NCBI RefSeq assembly: GCF_900199215.1
Contig: NZ_FZQA01000005.1
Span: forward strand, 124,001-188,000
Source of the DNA: Amphiplicatus metriothermophilus
Lineage (GTDB): Bacteria; Pseudomonadota; Alphaproteobacteria; Caulobacterales; Parvularculaceae
Length of the DNA stretch: 64,000 nt
Direction: 5' to 3'
This document shows, piece after piece, positions 13,694 to 22,643 of the stretch. The translations under genes and the position numbers were made by a program. The notes beneath the pieces are model-generated. The model saw only the letters and a list, made by a program, of their open reading frames with translations, did no database searches and was not told where the DNA came from. Each line of letters begins with the position of its first letter. Positions within the stretch are counted from its first letter, which is position 1.

Positions 13694-15733
13694 ATGGACA
13701 CGATGATCGAACTGCCGGCGCTTCGCCGGTCGGCGGAGCTTGCGCCGAACACTGTCGACAACGACGCACGCACGGTCGAGGTGATCTGGTCGGCGGGCGC
13801 GCGCGTGCGGCGGGCGAGCTTCTTCGGCGAGCCCTACGACGAGGAACTCAGCCTCGAGCCAGACCACGTGCGCCTCGACCGGCTGAACGCGGGCGCGCCG
13901 TTCCTGAAAGTCCATGAGATCGACACGCTCGACGCCGTCATCGGCTCGGTGGTGCCCGGCTCGGCGCGGATCGAGAACGGCCGCGGCATCGCGCAGGTCC
14001 GCATCAGCGAGCGCGCCGATGTCGAGCCGATCTGGCGCGACATCCAGGCCGGGCACATCCGCGCGGTCTCCATCGGCTACCAGGTCCATCGCTTCGACAT
14101 CTCCAAGCCCGACGGCGGGCGGGAGCTCTGGCGGGCGGTGGACTGGACCCCGTTCGAGATTTCAGCGGTCCCGGTCGGGGCCGACCCCGCCGCGGGCTTC
14201 CGCAGCCAGAGCCCTGTTGAAACCTGCGTCCTTCACCGCCGGGACGCGCCCCCCAACCCGCAAGGAGCATCCCCGATGACGGAGAAGACCAAGACCCCGG
14301 CCCCGACTGAAGAGGTCGAGACCGACCAGATGAGCGAAACGGCAGCGACCGAGGAGACCACCATGACCGACACGCCCCCGAGCGCGGCCGACACGCAGAC
14401 TCGCGCGCGTCCGAAGACCGCCAAGCCCGATACCCCGGATCCCGATGCCGCAGCGAACCGCGCCCGCGAAGCCGAACGTGAGCGTGTCTCGACCATCTAC
14501 GATCTGGCTGGTCGTCTGAACCTCGAGCGCGGCTTCGCCGAGGATCTGGTCAAGCGCGGCACCGGTCTCGACGAGGCGCGTCGCCTGATCCTCGATCAGG
14601 TCGCAGCGAAGTCGGAGGAGACGCGGACGTTCGGCCAAGTCTCCGTCCCGCTCGGTGGCCGGGATGAGCGCATCATCCGCCGCGATGCCGTGGCCAATGC
14701 GCTGCTGCACCGGTACAGCCCGACGCTGTTCCCGCTTGAGGACGCTGCCCGTCAGTATCGCGGCATGACGCTGCTGGAACTCGCCCGCGAAAGCCTCGGC
14801 AATGCCGGGGTGAACACGCGCGGCCTCTCGCGTGACGAGGTGGCGACGCGCGCGCTGCATTCGACCTCGGACTTCCCCGAAATCCTCGCGGCCGTCACCA
14901 ACAAGACCCTGCGCCAGGCCTACGAGGCCTATCCGCGGACCTTCGCACTCTTCTGCCGTCAGGTTCTGGCGACCGACTTCAAGGCGATGCACCGGGTGCA
15001 GCTCGGCGAGGCGCCGCAGCTCCTGGAAGTGGGCGAGAGCGGCGAGTTCAAGCGCGGAACGCTCGGCGAGAGCAAGGAAAGCTACCGCGTGAAGACCTAC
15101 GGCCGGGTCGTCGCCATCACCCGGCAGGTGCTGATCAACGACGATCTGGACGCCTTCACCCGGATCCCGGCGATGTACGGCAACTCCATCGCCCAGCTGG
15201 AGTCGGACGTGGTCTGGGGCATCATCACCTCGAACCCGGCCATGGCCGATGGCAATGCGCTATTCCACACGACTCACAAGAACCTCGCGGGCACTGGCGC
15301 GGCGCTCGATGTCACCAGCGTCGGTGCGGCTCGTGCGGCGATGGCCAAGCAGACCGGGCTCGACAAGAAGACGGTGCTCAACATCCGCCCCGCCTTCCTG
15401 ATCGTGCCGGCATCTCTGGAACTGAAGGCCGAGCAGCTGGTCGCGCAGAACCTTGTGCCTGCGTCGAGCGGCAACGTGGTGCCGCAGTCGATCCGCACGC
15501 TTAGCCCCATCGCCGAGCCCCGGCTCGATGCCGCCAGCGAAACCGCCTGGTATCTGGCCGCCAGCCCCAACCAGATAGACACGATCGAGTACGCCTATCT
15601 CGAAGGCCAACAGGGCGCCTACATCGAGACGCGCAATGGCTTCGATGTCGACGGGGTCGAGATCAAGTGCCGCCTCGACTTCGGTGCCAAGGCCATCGAC
15701 TGGCGCGGCCTCTACAAGAACCCGGGCGCGTAA
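13694..15733 (+). CDS. Prohead protease fused to major capsid protein
   Basis: 679 residues. The N-terminal ~180 residues are an HK97-type (S78-like) prohead protease: H74 in FLKVHEIDTLDAVIG and S126 in RAVSIGYQVHRF are the expected catalytic His and Ser. A charged Pro/Thr/Glu-rich linker (about 195-265) and a helical region resemble a scaffold. The C-terminal half (from about residue 395, TNKTLRQAYEAYPRTFALF onward) is a Mu gpT-like major capsid protein with LFHTTHKNLAG and YIETRNGFDVDGVEIKCRLDFGAKAIDWRG. Protease, scaffold and capsid as one polypeptide implies self-cleavage during assembly. Confidence 0.88.
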   Translation: MDTMIELPALRRSAELAPNTVDNDARTVEVIWSAGARVRRASFFGEPYDEELSLEPDHVRLDRLNAGAPFLKVHEIDTLDAVIGSVVPGSARIENGRGIAQVRISERADVEPIWRDIQAGHIRAVSIGYQVHRFDISKPDGGRELWRAVDWTPFEISAVPVGADPAAGFRSQSPVETCVLHRRDAPPNPQGASPMTEKTKTPAPTEEVETDQMSETAATEETTMTDTPPSAADTQTRARPKTAKPDTPDPDAAANRAREAERERVSTIYDLAGRLNLERGFAEDLVKRGTGLDEARRLILDQVAAKSEETRTFGQVSVPLGGRDERIIRRDAVANALLHRYSPTLFPLEDAARQYRGMTLLELARESLGNAGVNTRGLSRDEVATRALHSTSDFPEILAAVTNKTLRQAYEAYPRTFALFCRQVLATDFKAMHRVQLGEAPQLLEVGESGEFKRGTLGESKESYRVKTYGRVVAITRQVLINDDLDAFTRIPAMYGNSIAQLESDVVWGIITSNPAMADGNALFHTTHKNLAGTGAALDVTSVGAARAAMAKQTGLDKKTVLNIRPAFLIVPASLELKAEQLVAQNLVPASSGNVVPQSIRTLSPIAEPRLDAASETAWYLAASPNQIDTIEYAYLEGQQGAYIETRNGFDVDGVEIKCRLDFGAKAIDWRGLYKNPGA

Positions 15734-15807
15734 CGCACCCATCCTGAATCCTGACATGCGGGCGGTCCTGACGGGCCGCCCTTCGTCTTTCCAAGAGGAT
15801 CAAGCCC

Positions 15808-16143
15808 ATGAAGAACTACGTCCAGCCCGGCAACACCATCACCCTGACCGCGCCCTATGCGGTCGTTTCCGGCGACGGCCTGCTCGTCGGCTCCATCTTT
15901 GGCGTGGCGGCGGGCAGCGCTGCCCTCGGCGAGACCGTCGAGGCGTCGCTCGTAGGCGTCTTCGACCTGAAGAAGGTCGCCTCGCAGGCGTGGGTCGCGG
16001 GCGACAAGGTCTACTGGGACAACACCAACAAAGAGGCGACGAAGACCGCCACCGCCAACACGCTCATCGGCGTTGCGATTGAAGCCGTCGCCGGTGGCGC
16101 CGGTGACGTCATCGGGCGGGTTCGCCTGAATGGCAGCTTCTGA
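15808..16143 (+). CDS. DUF2190 family capsid decoration-like protein
   Basis: 111 residues beginning MKNYVQPGNTITLTAPYAVVSGDG and ending IGRVRLNGSF; this matches DUF2190, a beta-rich family next to phage capsid genes thought to decorate or stabilise heads, like lambda gpD. A good ribosome site AGAGGA (15793-15798) precedes the start. Its stop overlaps the next start by one base. Confidence 0.85.
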   Translation: MKNYVQPGNTITLTAPYAVVSGDGLLVGSIFGVAAGSAALGETVEASLVGVFDLKKVASQAWVAGDKVYWDNTNKEATKTATANTLIGVAIEAVAGGAGDVIGRVRLNGSF

Positions 16144-16454
16144 TGTCGGCCATCGCCGCTGCGTTCCAGTCACTGTTCGCCGACCCGAACATGGCGCGGG
16201 ACGCGACCTTCACGCCAAAGGGCGGCAGCGCCGTCTCCGTCCGGGTCGTCTTGCGCCGGCCCGACCGTGTCTTCGAATTCGGAGAGACACGGTTGCATGC
16301 CGCTACGACGCTGCTCGACATTCGCATCGCCGATGCTCCCAGCCTCGCCGAAGGCGACGGGTTCCAGTTCGACGGCGTTTCCTATGTCGTCCAGGGAGAG
16401 CCGAGCCGCGACGCGGAGCGACTGATCTGGACGGCGGAGCTGCGCGAGGCATGA
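16143..16454 (+). CDS. Head-tail attachment/connector protein
   Basis: 103 residues, beta-rich after an N-terminal helix (FQSLFADPNMARDATFTPKGG) and with LDIRIADAPSLAEGDGFQFDGVSYVV. This resembles lambda FII-like head-tail attachment proteins, and the position between the decoration protein and DUF6441 fits. It overlaps both neighbours (one base upstream, ATGA downstream). The family name is from pattern and position. Confidence 0.65.
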   Translation: MSAIAAAFQSLFADPNMARDATFTPKGGSAVSVRVVLRRPDRVFEFGETRLHAATTLLDIRIADAPSLAEGDGFQFDGVSYVVQGEPSRDAERLIWTAELREA

Positions 16455-17110
16455 GGTTCTCGGTCAACACGATCGGCGATCTCGGCAAGCTGATGAGCGA
16501 CGAGATCAAGGCCGCCGAGAAGGCCGTCACGGCCGGGATCTCACAGGCCACCGAAGGCTTGAAGACCGAGCTCCGGACGCAGGTCACCTCGGCGGGGCTG
16601 GGTCCGAGACTGGCGCGCACCTGGCGCGGACAAGTCTACCCCAAGGGCGAAGACAGCATCCGGGCGGCGGGTCTCGTCTGGTCCAAGGCGCCGGGCATCA
16701 TCCGCATCTACGAGGACGGCGCGATCATTCGCTCGAAGAACGGCTTCTTCCTCGCGATCCCGACGGCGGCCGCTGGCCGGTACGGGGATGGCGGCCGGAA
16801 GATCACGCCGGGTGGATGGGAGCGACGGACCGGGCAACGGCTGCGCTTCGTCTACCGACGCCGCGGTCCCTCTCTCCTCGTGGCCGACGGGATGCGTGCC
16901 CGGACAGGTAAGCGTGGTGGCTTCTCTCGCGCGAGCGCTTCCGCACTCCGGACGGGCCGAGGACTGGTGACCGTGCCGATGTTCATCCTGGTTCCGCAGG
17001 TCACGGTCCGGAAGCGCCTCGAGGTGGCCGGCGCCGCCGAGCGCTGGGTGAGCCGGCTACCCAGCCTGGTCGTGCGCAACTGGATTTCTGATGAGGACGG
17101 GAGCCGCTGA
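16451..17110 (+). CDS. DUF6441 family phage protein (minor tail/completion-like)
   Basis: 219 residues from the ATG at 16451, which overlaps the preceding stop as ATGA; the same frame is open upstream but overlaps the connector gene. The sequence has a helical N-terminus (MRFSVNTIGDLGKLMSDEIKAAEKAV), then LARTWRGQVYPKGE, FLAIPTAAAG and GLVTVPMFILVPQVTVRKRL. I associate this with DUF6441, which takes the place of tail-completion gpZ-like proteins. Its stop overlaps the next start by one base. Confidence 0.65.
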   Translation: MRFSVNTIGDLGKLMSDEIKAAEKAVTAGISQATEGLKTELRTQVTSAGLGPRLARTWRGQVYPKGEDSIRAAGLVWSKAPGIIRIYEDGAIIRSKNGFFLAIPTAAAGRYGDGGRKITPGGWERRTGQRLRFVYRRRGPSLLVADGMRARTGKRGGFSRASASALRTGRGLVTVPMFILVPQVTVRKRLEVAGAAERWVSRLPSLVVRNWISDEDGSR

Positions 17111-17541
17111 TGTCTCGACGTGAACAGATTCTCGCCGCGCTTTCGGTTGTTCTCGCGGGGCAGTTGGCGGCGCCGGTGCGGCGCAACGAGGTGCTGCCCG
17201 AGAAGGTGCCCGCTGCCGGTCTCGTCATCCTGCGCGATGGCGAACCCGGCGAACCCGACATCACCCTCAATCCCCGCACCGAGTTCTACGCGCACCGGGT
17301 CGAGCTCGAAGTCTATGTGCCGCGAGATCCCAGCGGCGGCGGCGAAGCGGCGCTCGATCAGCTGCTGGGTGCGATCGGGGCGGCCCTGCGTGTCGATGAG
17401 ACGCTCGGCGGCCTCGCCGAGAACCTGACGCCGTCGGCCGCGGAGACGGGCGCGCTCGCTCTCGAAGGAGCGCCGCCGATGCTGACCGCGCGGATCATCG
17501 TCACGATCGAATACCTGGTGAGCGATCCGCTCACCGCCTGA
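17110..17541 (+). CDS. Tail terminator-like protein (gpU-like)
   Basis: 143 residues with SRREQILAALSVVLAG, AAGLVILRDGEPGEPDITLNP, YAHRVELEVYV and ARIIVTIEYLVSDPLTA, the pattern of small tail-terminator proteins that cap the tail tube. Homologues in databases are sometimes labelled acyl-CoA transferase, which this sequence does not support. It lies just before the tail-tube gene, as gpU does before gpV in lambda. Confidence 0.65.
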   Translation: MSRREQILAALSVVLAGQLAAPVRRNEVLPEKVPAAGLVILRDGEPGEPDITLNPRTEFYAHRVELEVYVPRDPSGGGEAALDQLLGAIGAALRVDETLGGLAENLTPSAAETGALALEGAPPMLTARIIVTIEYLVSDPLTA

Positions 17542-17581
17542 CCCAACCACGACCCAATCACGGACAAGACGGGAGTCATCC

Positions 17582-18853
17582 ATGCCCAAGGCGCGCGCAT
17601 ATGGCGCGGACGCCACCCTCAAGGCGTGCCGGGAGGCAAGCTACGGGGTCGCGCCGCTCACCGGCTATCAGAGCCTCGACTTCAAATCGACCGATCTCTC
17701 CTCGGCCCAGCCGCTCGGGGACGACCCGCTGCTCGGACGCGGGCGCAACGCGCAGGATCCCTATCGCGGCCTCATCACCGACGAGGGCCAGCTCGACATC
17801 CCGCTCGACCTGCGTGGAACGGGCTTTTGGCTGACGGGCCTTTTCGGAGACCCGGTGACCACGCCCACGAGCGCCAGCGGCTCGATCGTCTTCGCCGTCA
17901 ATCCCACGGCGGGCGACACGATCACCTTGAACGGTACGGTCTGGACGTTCGTCTCCGGTACGGCCGGCGCGCAGGAGACGCAGATCCAGGGAACGGCCAC
18001 ACAGACCGTCGATCAGCTGGTCAGCGACCTCAACGCATCGGCCGATCCCGAAATCGCCAAGTGCATGTATTCCCGGCCTACCAGCACGCAGACGCTGGTG
18101 ATCGCGTTCGACACGGCAGGCCCGTCCGGCAACGGCTTCACCATCGCTGCATCGGCGGCGAGTGTCTCTTCACCGACCCTGACCGGCGGCGGCTACTCGC
18201 ATGTCTGGGAGAGCGGCGCCGACGACATCCCGAGCTACACGATCGAGGTCGGCCATCCGAAGCTCACGACGCCGGTGTTCTTCCGTCACCTCGGCACGGT
18301 GATGGAGAGCCTGAACTTCGAGATGGGCCAGGAGGGACCGGCAAACGCCCGTCTCCAGCTCGTGGCCCAAGGCGAGGAACGCTTCTCGGCGACGGTCGAC
18401 GCCAATCCGACGGCCTACGCGCTCCGCCGCTTCAGCCAGGGGCGCGGCTTCATCCGACGCGGCGGTGCGGCGCTCGCGGGCGTCACGGGCGGCAGCCTGA
18501 CCTTCTCCAACAATCTCGAACGCGTCCGGGTCATCCGCGAGGACGGCAAGATCGAGGCGGCCGATCCCACTTTCGCCTCGGCGGAAGGATCGATGTCGGT
18601 ACGCTTCGATGGCGCGACGCTCGTGGCCGAGGCCGCCAATGGCGATCCTGTCGGACTCGAATACGGGTTCACCTTCCCGGAAGGCTACGCGCTCCGCTTC
18701 GAGCTGCCGCGGGTCTTTCTGCCCAAACCGAAATATGCCGTCTCCGGCCCCGGCGGAGTCGAGGCAAGCTTCGACTGGCGCGCCGCCTACGATGACAGCG
18801 AAGGAACGATGCTGCGCGCCCACCTCCTGAACGACGTCACAAGCTACACCTGA
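17582..18853 (+). CDS. Phage tail tube protein
   Basis: 423 residues. The N-terminus (MPKARAYGADATLKACREASYGV, then TDLSSAQPLGDDPLLGRGR and LDIPLDLRGTGFWLTGLFG) matches phage tail-tube proteins. The middle (about residues 95-205) is a Thr/Ser/Gly-rich insert, SIVFAVNPTAGDTITLNGTVW...GNGFTIAASAAS, resembling an immunoglobulin-like or surface domain. The C-terminal part resumes the tube fold (TPVFFRHLGTVMESLNFEMG, SMSVRFDG, RFELPRVFLPKPKYAVSGPGG). It is larger than a minimal tail-tube protein because of that insert. It forms the tube through which DNA exits. Confidence 0.82.
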   Translation: MPKARAYGADATLKACREASYGVAPLTGYQSLDFKSTDLSSAQPLGDDPLLGRGRNAQDPYRGLITDEGQLDIPLDLRGTGFWLTGLFGDPVTTPTSASGSIVFAVNPTAGDTITLNGTVWTFVSGTAGAQETQIQGTATQTVDQLVSDLNASADPEIAKCMYSRPTSTQTLVIAFDTAGPSGNGFTIAASAASVSSPTLTGGGYSHVWESGADDIPSYTIEVGHPKLTTPVFFRHLGTVMESLNFEMGQEGPANARLQLVAQGEERFSATVDANPTAYALRRFSQGRGFIRRGGAALAGVTGGSLTFSNNLERVRVIREDGKIEAADPTFASAEGSMSVRFDGATLVAEAANGDPVGLEYGFTFPEGYALRFELPRVFLPKPKYAVSGPGGVEASFDWRAAYDDSEGTMLRAHLLNDVTSYT

Positions 18854-18863
18854 GGCCATTCCC

Positions 18864-19301
18864 ATGATCCGCCTGAACCTGTCGCGCGAGCCGAACTGGC
18901 TCGACCTCGGACATGACGTGCGCGTGCGCGTCGCTCCCCTGACCACCTCGCTGATGGCGGCCGCCCGCAGTGATCCGGCGGTGGCTGCCTTGCCCGAAGG
19001 CGCGTCGAACGAGACCATCGCGGTCACCATGGCCAAAGCCCTGGCGCGGCTGGTCGTGCTGGAATGGGAGGGGGTGGGCGACGCAGAAGGCAATCCTGTG
19101 CCCGTCACGCCGGAAGGCATCGACGCGCTGCTGGACATCCTGCCGATCTTCGAGGCCTTCCAGCTCCGCTACGTGTCGAAGGGCCTGTTGCTGGAAGCGG
19201 AAAAAAACGGCTCCGCGCCCTCGCCGAATGGCACTTCAGCGGGGGCGACCAGTATTGCCGATCCTGCCGCAGCATTTGCGGCGAATGCCCCGCCGTCCTG
19301 A
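18864..19301 (+). CDS. Tail assembly chaperone, short form (gpG-like)
   Basis: 145 residues, starting 10 bases after the tail-tube stop. It begins MIRLNLSREPNWLDLGHDVRVRVAPLTT and continues as a helical protein; after about residue 115 it degenerates to a Ser/Ala/Pro-rich tail (NGSAPSPNGTSAGATS). The position between tail tube and tape measure is that of lambda gpG. The degenerate tail beyond the slippery site at 19202-19208 fits a gene whose important product is also the frameshifted form. Confidence 0.75.
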   Translation: MIRLNLSREPNWLDLGHDVRVRVAPLTTSLMAAARSDPAVAALPEGASNETIAVTMAKALARLVVLEWEGVGDAEGNPVPVTPEGIDALLDILPIFEAFQLRYVSKGLLLEAEKNGSAPSPNGTSAGATSIADPAAAFAANAPPS

Positions 19302-19531
19302 ACCGTCCGCAGACGGTCGAAGGCTGGCAGATCTGGGATCTCGCCAAAAAGCTCACGGGGCAGCTGCGCGCGGTTCCCGGCGCGATCCTCGGCCTCGACA
19401 TGACGGCCGCTCTCGCCTGCGCGCACGCGCTTGGAGTGGACACGCTCGTCTGCGCGGAACTGCTGCCCGAGGTGGAGGGCATGATGGTGCGCGGACTGAA
19501 CGCGCAAATCAGGACTGATCAAGATGGCTGA
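18864..19531 (+). CDS. Tail assembly chaperone fusion by programmed -1 frameshift (gpGT-like)
   Basis: Reading frame 0 from 18864 and slipping back one base on A AAA AAC (19202-19208) gives about 222 residues: 115 from the short form plus 107 from the -1 frame, ending at 19531. The -1 part is clearly protein-like: RLRALAEWHFSGGDQY, a C-x2-C-x3-C-x2-C cluster (CRSCRSICGEC), VEGWQIWDLAKKLTGQLR and ACAHALGVDTLVCAELLPEVEGMM. This matches the lambda G/GT principle, in which the fusion helps load the tail tube onto the tape measure. Its end overlaps the tape-measure start by 8 bases. Confidence 0.78.
19202..19208 (+). promoter_or_regulatory. Slippery heptamer A AAA AAC for -1 frameshifting
   Basis: In the chaperone frame the codons are GAA AAA AAC, giving the X XXY YYZ heptamer. 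It is the only such A-run in a very GC-rich gene, and the -1 frame directly after it is open to the tape-measure gene. The following GGCTCCGCGCCCTCGCC is G/C-rich and could hold a stimulatory structure. Confidence 0.8.
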
Positions 19532-22013
19532 GAAACGCGTCTCCGTTCGCCTTGCCGTGGTCGGAGGGCGTGAAGTCCGGGCCGAGCTCCAGGGCATCGG
19601 CCACGCGGGGGAGCAAGGCTTCCGTCGGCTATCGCGGGAGATGGACGCTGCGAACAGCCGTGTCGCGGCCTTTTATCGGCGCGTGCAGATCGCGGCCGCC
19701 GCCGCGGCGACTGCCTTCGCCGCGGGCGCTGCGGCCATGATCCGCTCCGGCCTTCAGGTCGTCGACGCACAGGCCAAGCTCGCCCAATCGCTCGGAACCA
19801 CCGTCGAGAGCATTCAGGTTCTGGAACGCGCCGGTGAACTGGCCGGCGTCTCGATGTCCGGCATCGAGCAGGCGACCAAGGACCTCACCCGCCGCCTCAG
19901 CCAGGCGGCCGCCGGGACCGGTCCTGCCGTCGCAGCGCTCGAACGGCTCGGGCTCTCGGCGTCGACCTTGCTCGCCCTGCCGCTGGATGAGCGTGTCGGT
20001 CGTATCAATCAGGCGATCGAAGACTTCGTGCCCGCGGCTGAGCGCGCGGCGGTGGCCGGTCAGCTGTTCGGCGAGGAAGGCAGCATCGCCATCTCCCGGA
20101 TCGACACGGCGACCCTCCGCCAGGCGACACAGGACGTTCGCGATTTCGGCGTGGTCGTGTCCGAACAGGACGCTGATCAGATCGAGCGGACGAACGATGC
20201 GATCTCCCGCCTCGGTCTGATCTGGCGCGGGCTGTCGAACCAACTCGCCGTTGCCGCCGCCCCGGCCCTCGAAGCCGTCGCCGACGCGCTGGCGGCGATC
20301 TCGCGCACCACCGGTCCGCTTGGTCAGGCGATCCGGCTCCTGTTCGACAACATCGGCCGTCTGGCATCGATCGCCGCGGCTTTCGCCGCCTTCATCGCCG
20401 GGCGCTGGGTCGCCGGGATGGTCGTCGCCGCGGCCTCGGTACGCGGCCTCGCCACCGCGCTGGTCTTTCTGCGCGGTGCGTTGATCCGAACCGGGATTGG
20501 CGCGCTCATCGTGGCTGTGGGTGAGCTGATCTACCAGTTCGGTCGCCTGGTGCAGGCGACCGGCGGCTTCGGCGCCGCGCTCGGCCTTCTTGGCGATGTG
20601 GCGGCCGAGGTCTGGGACAGGATCGGACTGCTGGCCGGCGTCCTGAAAGCGCGGATCGACGCCGCCTGGAGCGGCATTCAAGCGAGCATCGCCGACGCGC
20701 TACAGGCGTCGCTCGAGGCCGTCGTCGCCTTCGGCAATCGCACCATCGGTGCGTTTCAGGGCGCTTTCGATGCGATGGTCGTCATCTGGAGCAACCTGCC
20801 TCGGGCCATCGGCGATCTGACGATCCAGGCGGCGAACGCCTTGATCGCCGGGCTGGAGTCGATGCTGAACGGCGCGGTCGACGGCATCAACGGCCTCCTG
20901 GAAGGCGTCAATGCCGGTCTGTCGGCGATCGGCATCGAGCGGGCCATCGAGCTGGTGCCGGACGTCGATCTCGGCCGGATCGAGAACGAGTTTGCGGGCG
21001 CCGCGAGCCGGGCTGGCAACGCCGCGCGTGATGCCTTCGCCGCCGCGTTCGAAACGGACACCTTCGCGGCACCGGATTTCGGTCTGTCGGCCTTCGCCGA
21101 GGATGCGCGCGCCGCCGCTGACAGTGCGCGAGAAACGGCAGCGGCGCTGGGAGAGCTGGCAGGCGCGCCCCTCGCGTCCATCGCGGCGCTCCGGGAGGCT
21201 ATGGCGGGCGCGAACACCGAAATCGACAATGCGGCCGGGGCGACCGAGCGTCTCGATGAAGCCTTCGCAGCCATCGGCGGCGCTGGAGGCGATGCCGCAG
21301 GAGACGGCGAGGGCTCGGCCGGTTCCGCCGCACGCGCCGCGCAAGCAAGCCGGGCCGCCGGTGAGGCTGCGGCTACGGCGGCCACGCAGGCGGCGACAGG
21401 CTGGGCAGCGGTTCGCGAGGAGCTGTCCCGCTATGCCGGCGAGGCGATGGACTGGGGCAAGGGGCTGGGAAGCGCCCTCACCAGCGCCTTTCGCAGCGCC
21501 GAGGACGCCATCGCCAGCTTCGTGACCGGCGGCAAGTTCGACTTCAAGGCGCTCGCCGATAGCATTCTGGCTGACATCACCCGCATCGCGGTTCGTTCGG
21601 CGATCCTCGGGCCACTGGCCAATGTGCTCGGCGGAAGCGGCGGAGGACTGCTCGGCGGCTTGTTCGGTGGCGGAGGCGGACTGTTCGCCGGCATATTCCA
21701 CCAAGGCGGCGTCGCCGGTGGTCCCGCCCAACAGCGGCTCGTCCCGGCACTCGCCTTTACAGGTGCGCCGCGCTTCCACGACGGCGGTCTCGCGGGGCTT
21801 CGTGCCGACGAGGTACCCGCGATCCTGCAGCGCGGTGAGATGGTGCTGTCGCGGGCTCAGCTCGCCTCGATCGGCGCCGCACGCGAAACCCGTCCGCCGG
21901 TCAACGTGGTGATGAACATCTCCACCCCGGACGCGGGCAGCTTTCGCTACGCCCAAGGGCAGATCGCCGCCGACGCCGCCCGCGCCATGGAGCGGGCCCG
22001 CCGTAATCTCTGA
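19524..22013 (+). CDS. Phage tail tape measure protein
   Basis: 829 residues. It opens with VSVRLAVVGGREVRAELQGIGHAGEQGFRRLSREM, then Ala-rich helices, TTVESIQVLERAGELAGVS, several hydrophobic segments (about residues 270-340: IGRLASIAAAFAAFIAGRW and ALIRTGIGALIVAVGEL), and a Gly-rich C-terminus with GGLLGGLFGGGGGLFAG, FHQGGVAGG and GLRADEVPAILQRGEMVLSRAQ, the usual ending of lambda-like tape measures. It sets tail length and may help DNA cross the inner membrane. A minus-strand open frame through it (20,700-22,322) is a shadow. Confidence 0.9.
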   Translation: MAEKRVSVRLAVVGGREVRAELQGIGHAGEQGFRRLSREMDAANSRVAAFYRRVQIAAAAAATAFAAGAAAMIRSGLQVVDAQAKLAQSLGTTVESIQVLERAGELAGVSMSGIEQATKDLTRRLSQAAAGTGPAVAALERLGLSASTLLALPLDERVGRINQAIEDFVPAAERAAVAGQLFGEEGSIAISRIDTATLRQATQDVRDFGVVVSEQDADQIERTNDAISRLGLIWRGLSNQLAVAAAPALEAVADALAAISRTTGPLGQAIRLLFDNIGRLASIAAAFAAFIAGRWVAGMVVAAASVRGLATALVFLRGALIRTGIGALIVAVGELIYQFGRLVQATGGFGAALGLLGDVAAEVWDRIGLLAGVLKARIDAAWSGIQASIADALQASLEAVVAFGNRTIGAFQGAFDAMVVIWSNLPRAIGDLTIQAANALIAGLESMLNGAVDGINGLLEGVNAGLSAIGIERAIELVPDVDLGRIENEFAGAASRAGNAARDAFAAAFETDTFAAPDFGLSAFAEDARAAADSARETAAALGELAGAPLASIAALREAMAGANTEIDNAAGATERLDEAFAAIGGAGGDAAGDGEGSAGSAARAAQASRAAGEAAATAATQAATGWAAVREELSRYAGEAMDWGKGLGSALTSAFRSAEDAIASFVTGGKFDFKALADSILADITRIAVRSAILGPLANVLGGSGGGLLGGLFGGGGGLFAGIFHQGGVAGGPAQQRLVPALAFTGAPRFHDGGLAGLRADEVPAILQRGEMVLSRAQLASIGAARETRPPVNVVMNISTPDAGSFRYAQGQIAADAARAMERARRNL

Positions 22014-22040
22014 ATTGAGCAATCTCCGACGGATCGACAG

Positions 22041-22643
22041 ATGAGCGGTTTTCACGAAGTTCAGTTCCCGCCGGACATCTCCTACGGGGCGTCCGGCGGT
22101 CCCGGCTACTCGACCACGGTGGTGACGACGGTTTCGGGACACGAGCGGCGCAACGCCAACTGGGCAGCCGCGCGGGGCAAATGGAACGTGGCGCACGGCC
22201 TGAAGAAACGCGATCAGGTGGCCGCACTCATCGCCTTCTTTCGCGCGCGACGCGGGCGTGCCTACGGTTTCCGCTTCAAGGACTGGACCGACTATCAGGC
22301 GCTGGCCCAGCTGATCGGGCAAGGCGACGGCGTGACCAAGACGTTCCAGCTCGTGAAGACTTACGCGAGCGGCGGCGAGGTCGAGACACGGGTCATCACC
22401 AAGCCCGTTCCCGGAACGGTGAAGATCTACCGCGACGGCGTCGAGGCGGTCTCTGGCTGGAGCGTCAACACGGCGGCCGGGCTCGTGACCTTCACTGTTG
22501 CCCCCGCATCCGGCGTGCAGGTGATGGCGGACTTCGAGTTCGACGTGCCCGTCCGCTTCGACAGCGATCAGATGGACCTCACGATCGAAACCTATCAGCT
22601 CGGCAGTTGGGGCCAGATCCCGGTGCTGGAGATCAGACCATGA
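22041..22643 (+). CDS. DUF2460 distal tail/hub protein (GTA-like)
   Basis: 200 residues: GFHEVQFPPDISYGASGGPGYSTTVV, GHERRNANWAAARGKWNVAHGL, RRGRAYGFRFKDWTDY and a beta-rich C-terminus ending SWGQIPVLEIRP. This is DUF2460, the distal tail family also found in alphaproteobacterial gene transfer agents. Its stop overlaps the DUF2163 start as ATGA (22640-22643). Confidence 0.9.
   Translation: MSGFHEVQFPPDISYGASGGPGYSTTVVTTVSGHERRNANWAAARGKWNVAHGLKKRDQVAALIAFFRARRGRAYGFRFKDWTDYQALAQLIGQGDGVTKTFQLVKTYASGGEVETRVITKPVPGTVKIYRDGVEAVSGWSVNTAAGLVTFTVAPASGVQVMADFEFDVPVRFDSDQMDLTIETYQLGSWGQIPVLEIRP

Noticed and set aside
20700-22322. 540-codon minus-strand open frame opposite the tape measure
   Set aside because: Antisense shadow in an Ala-rich gene.
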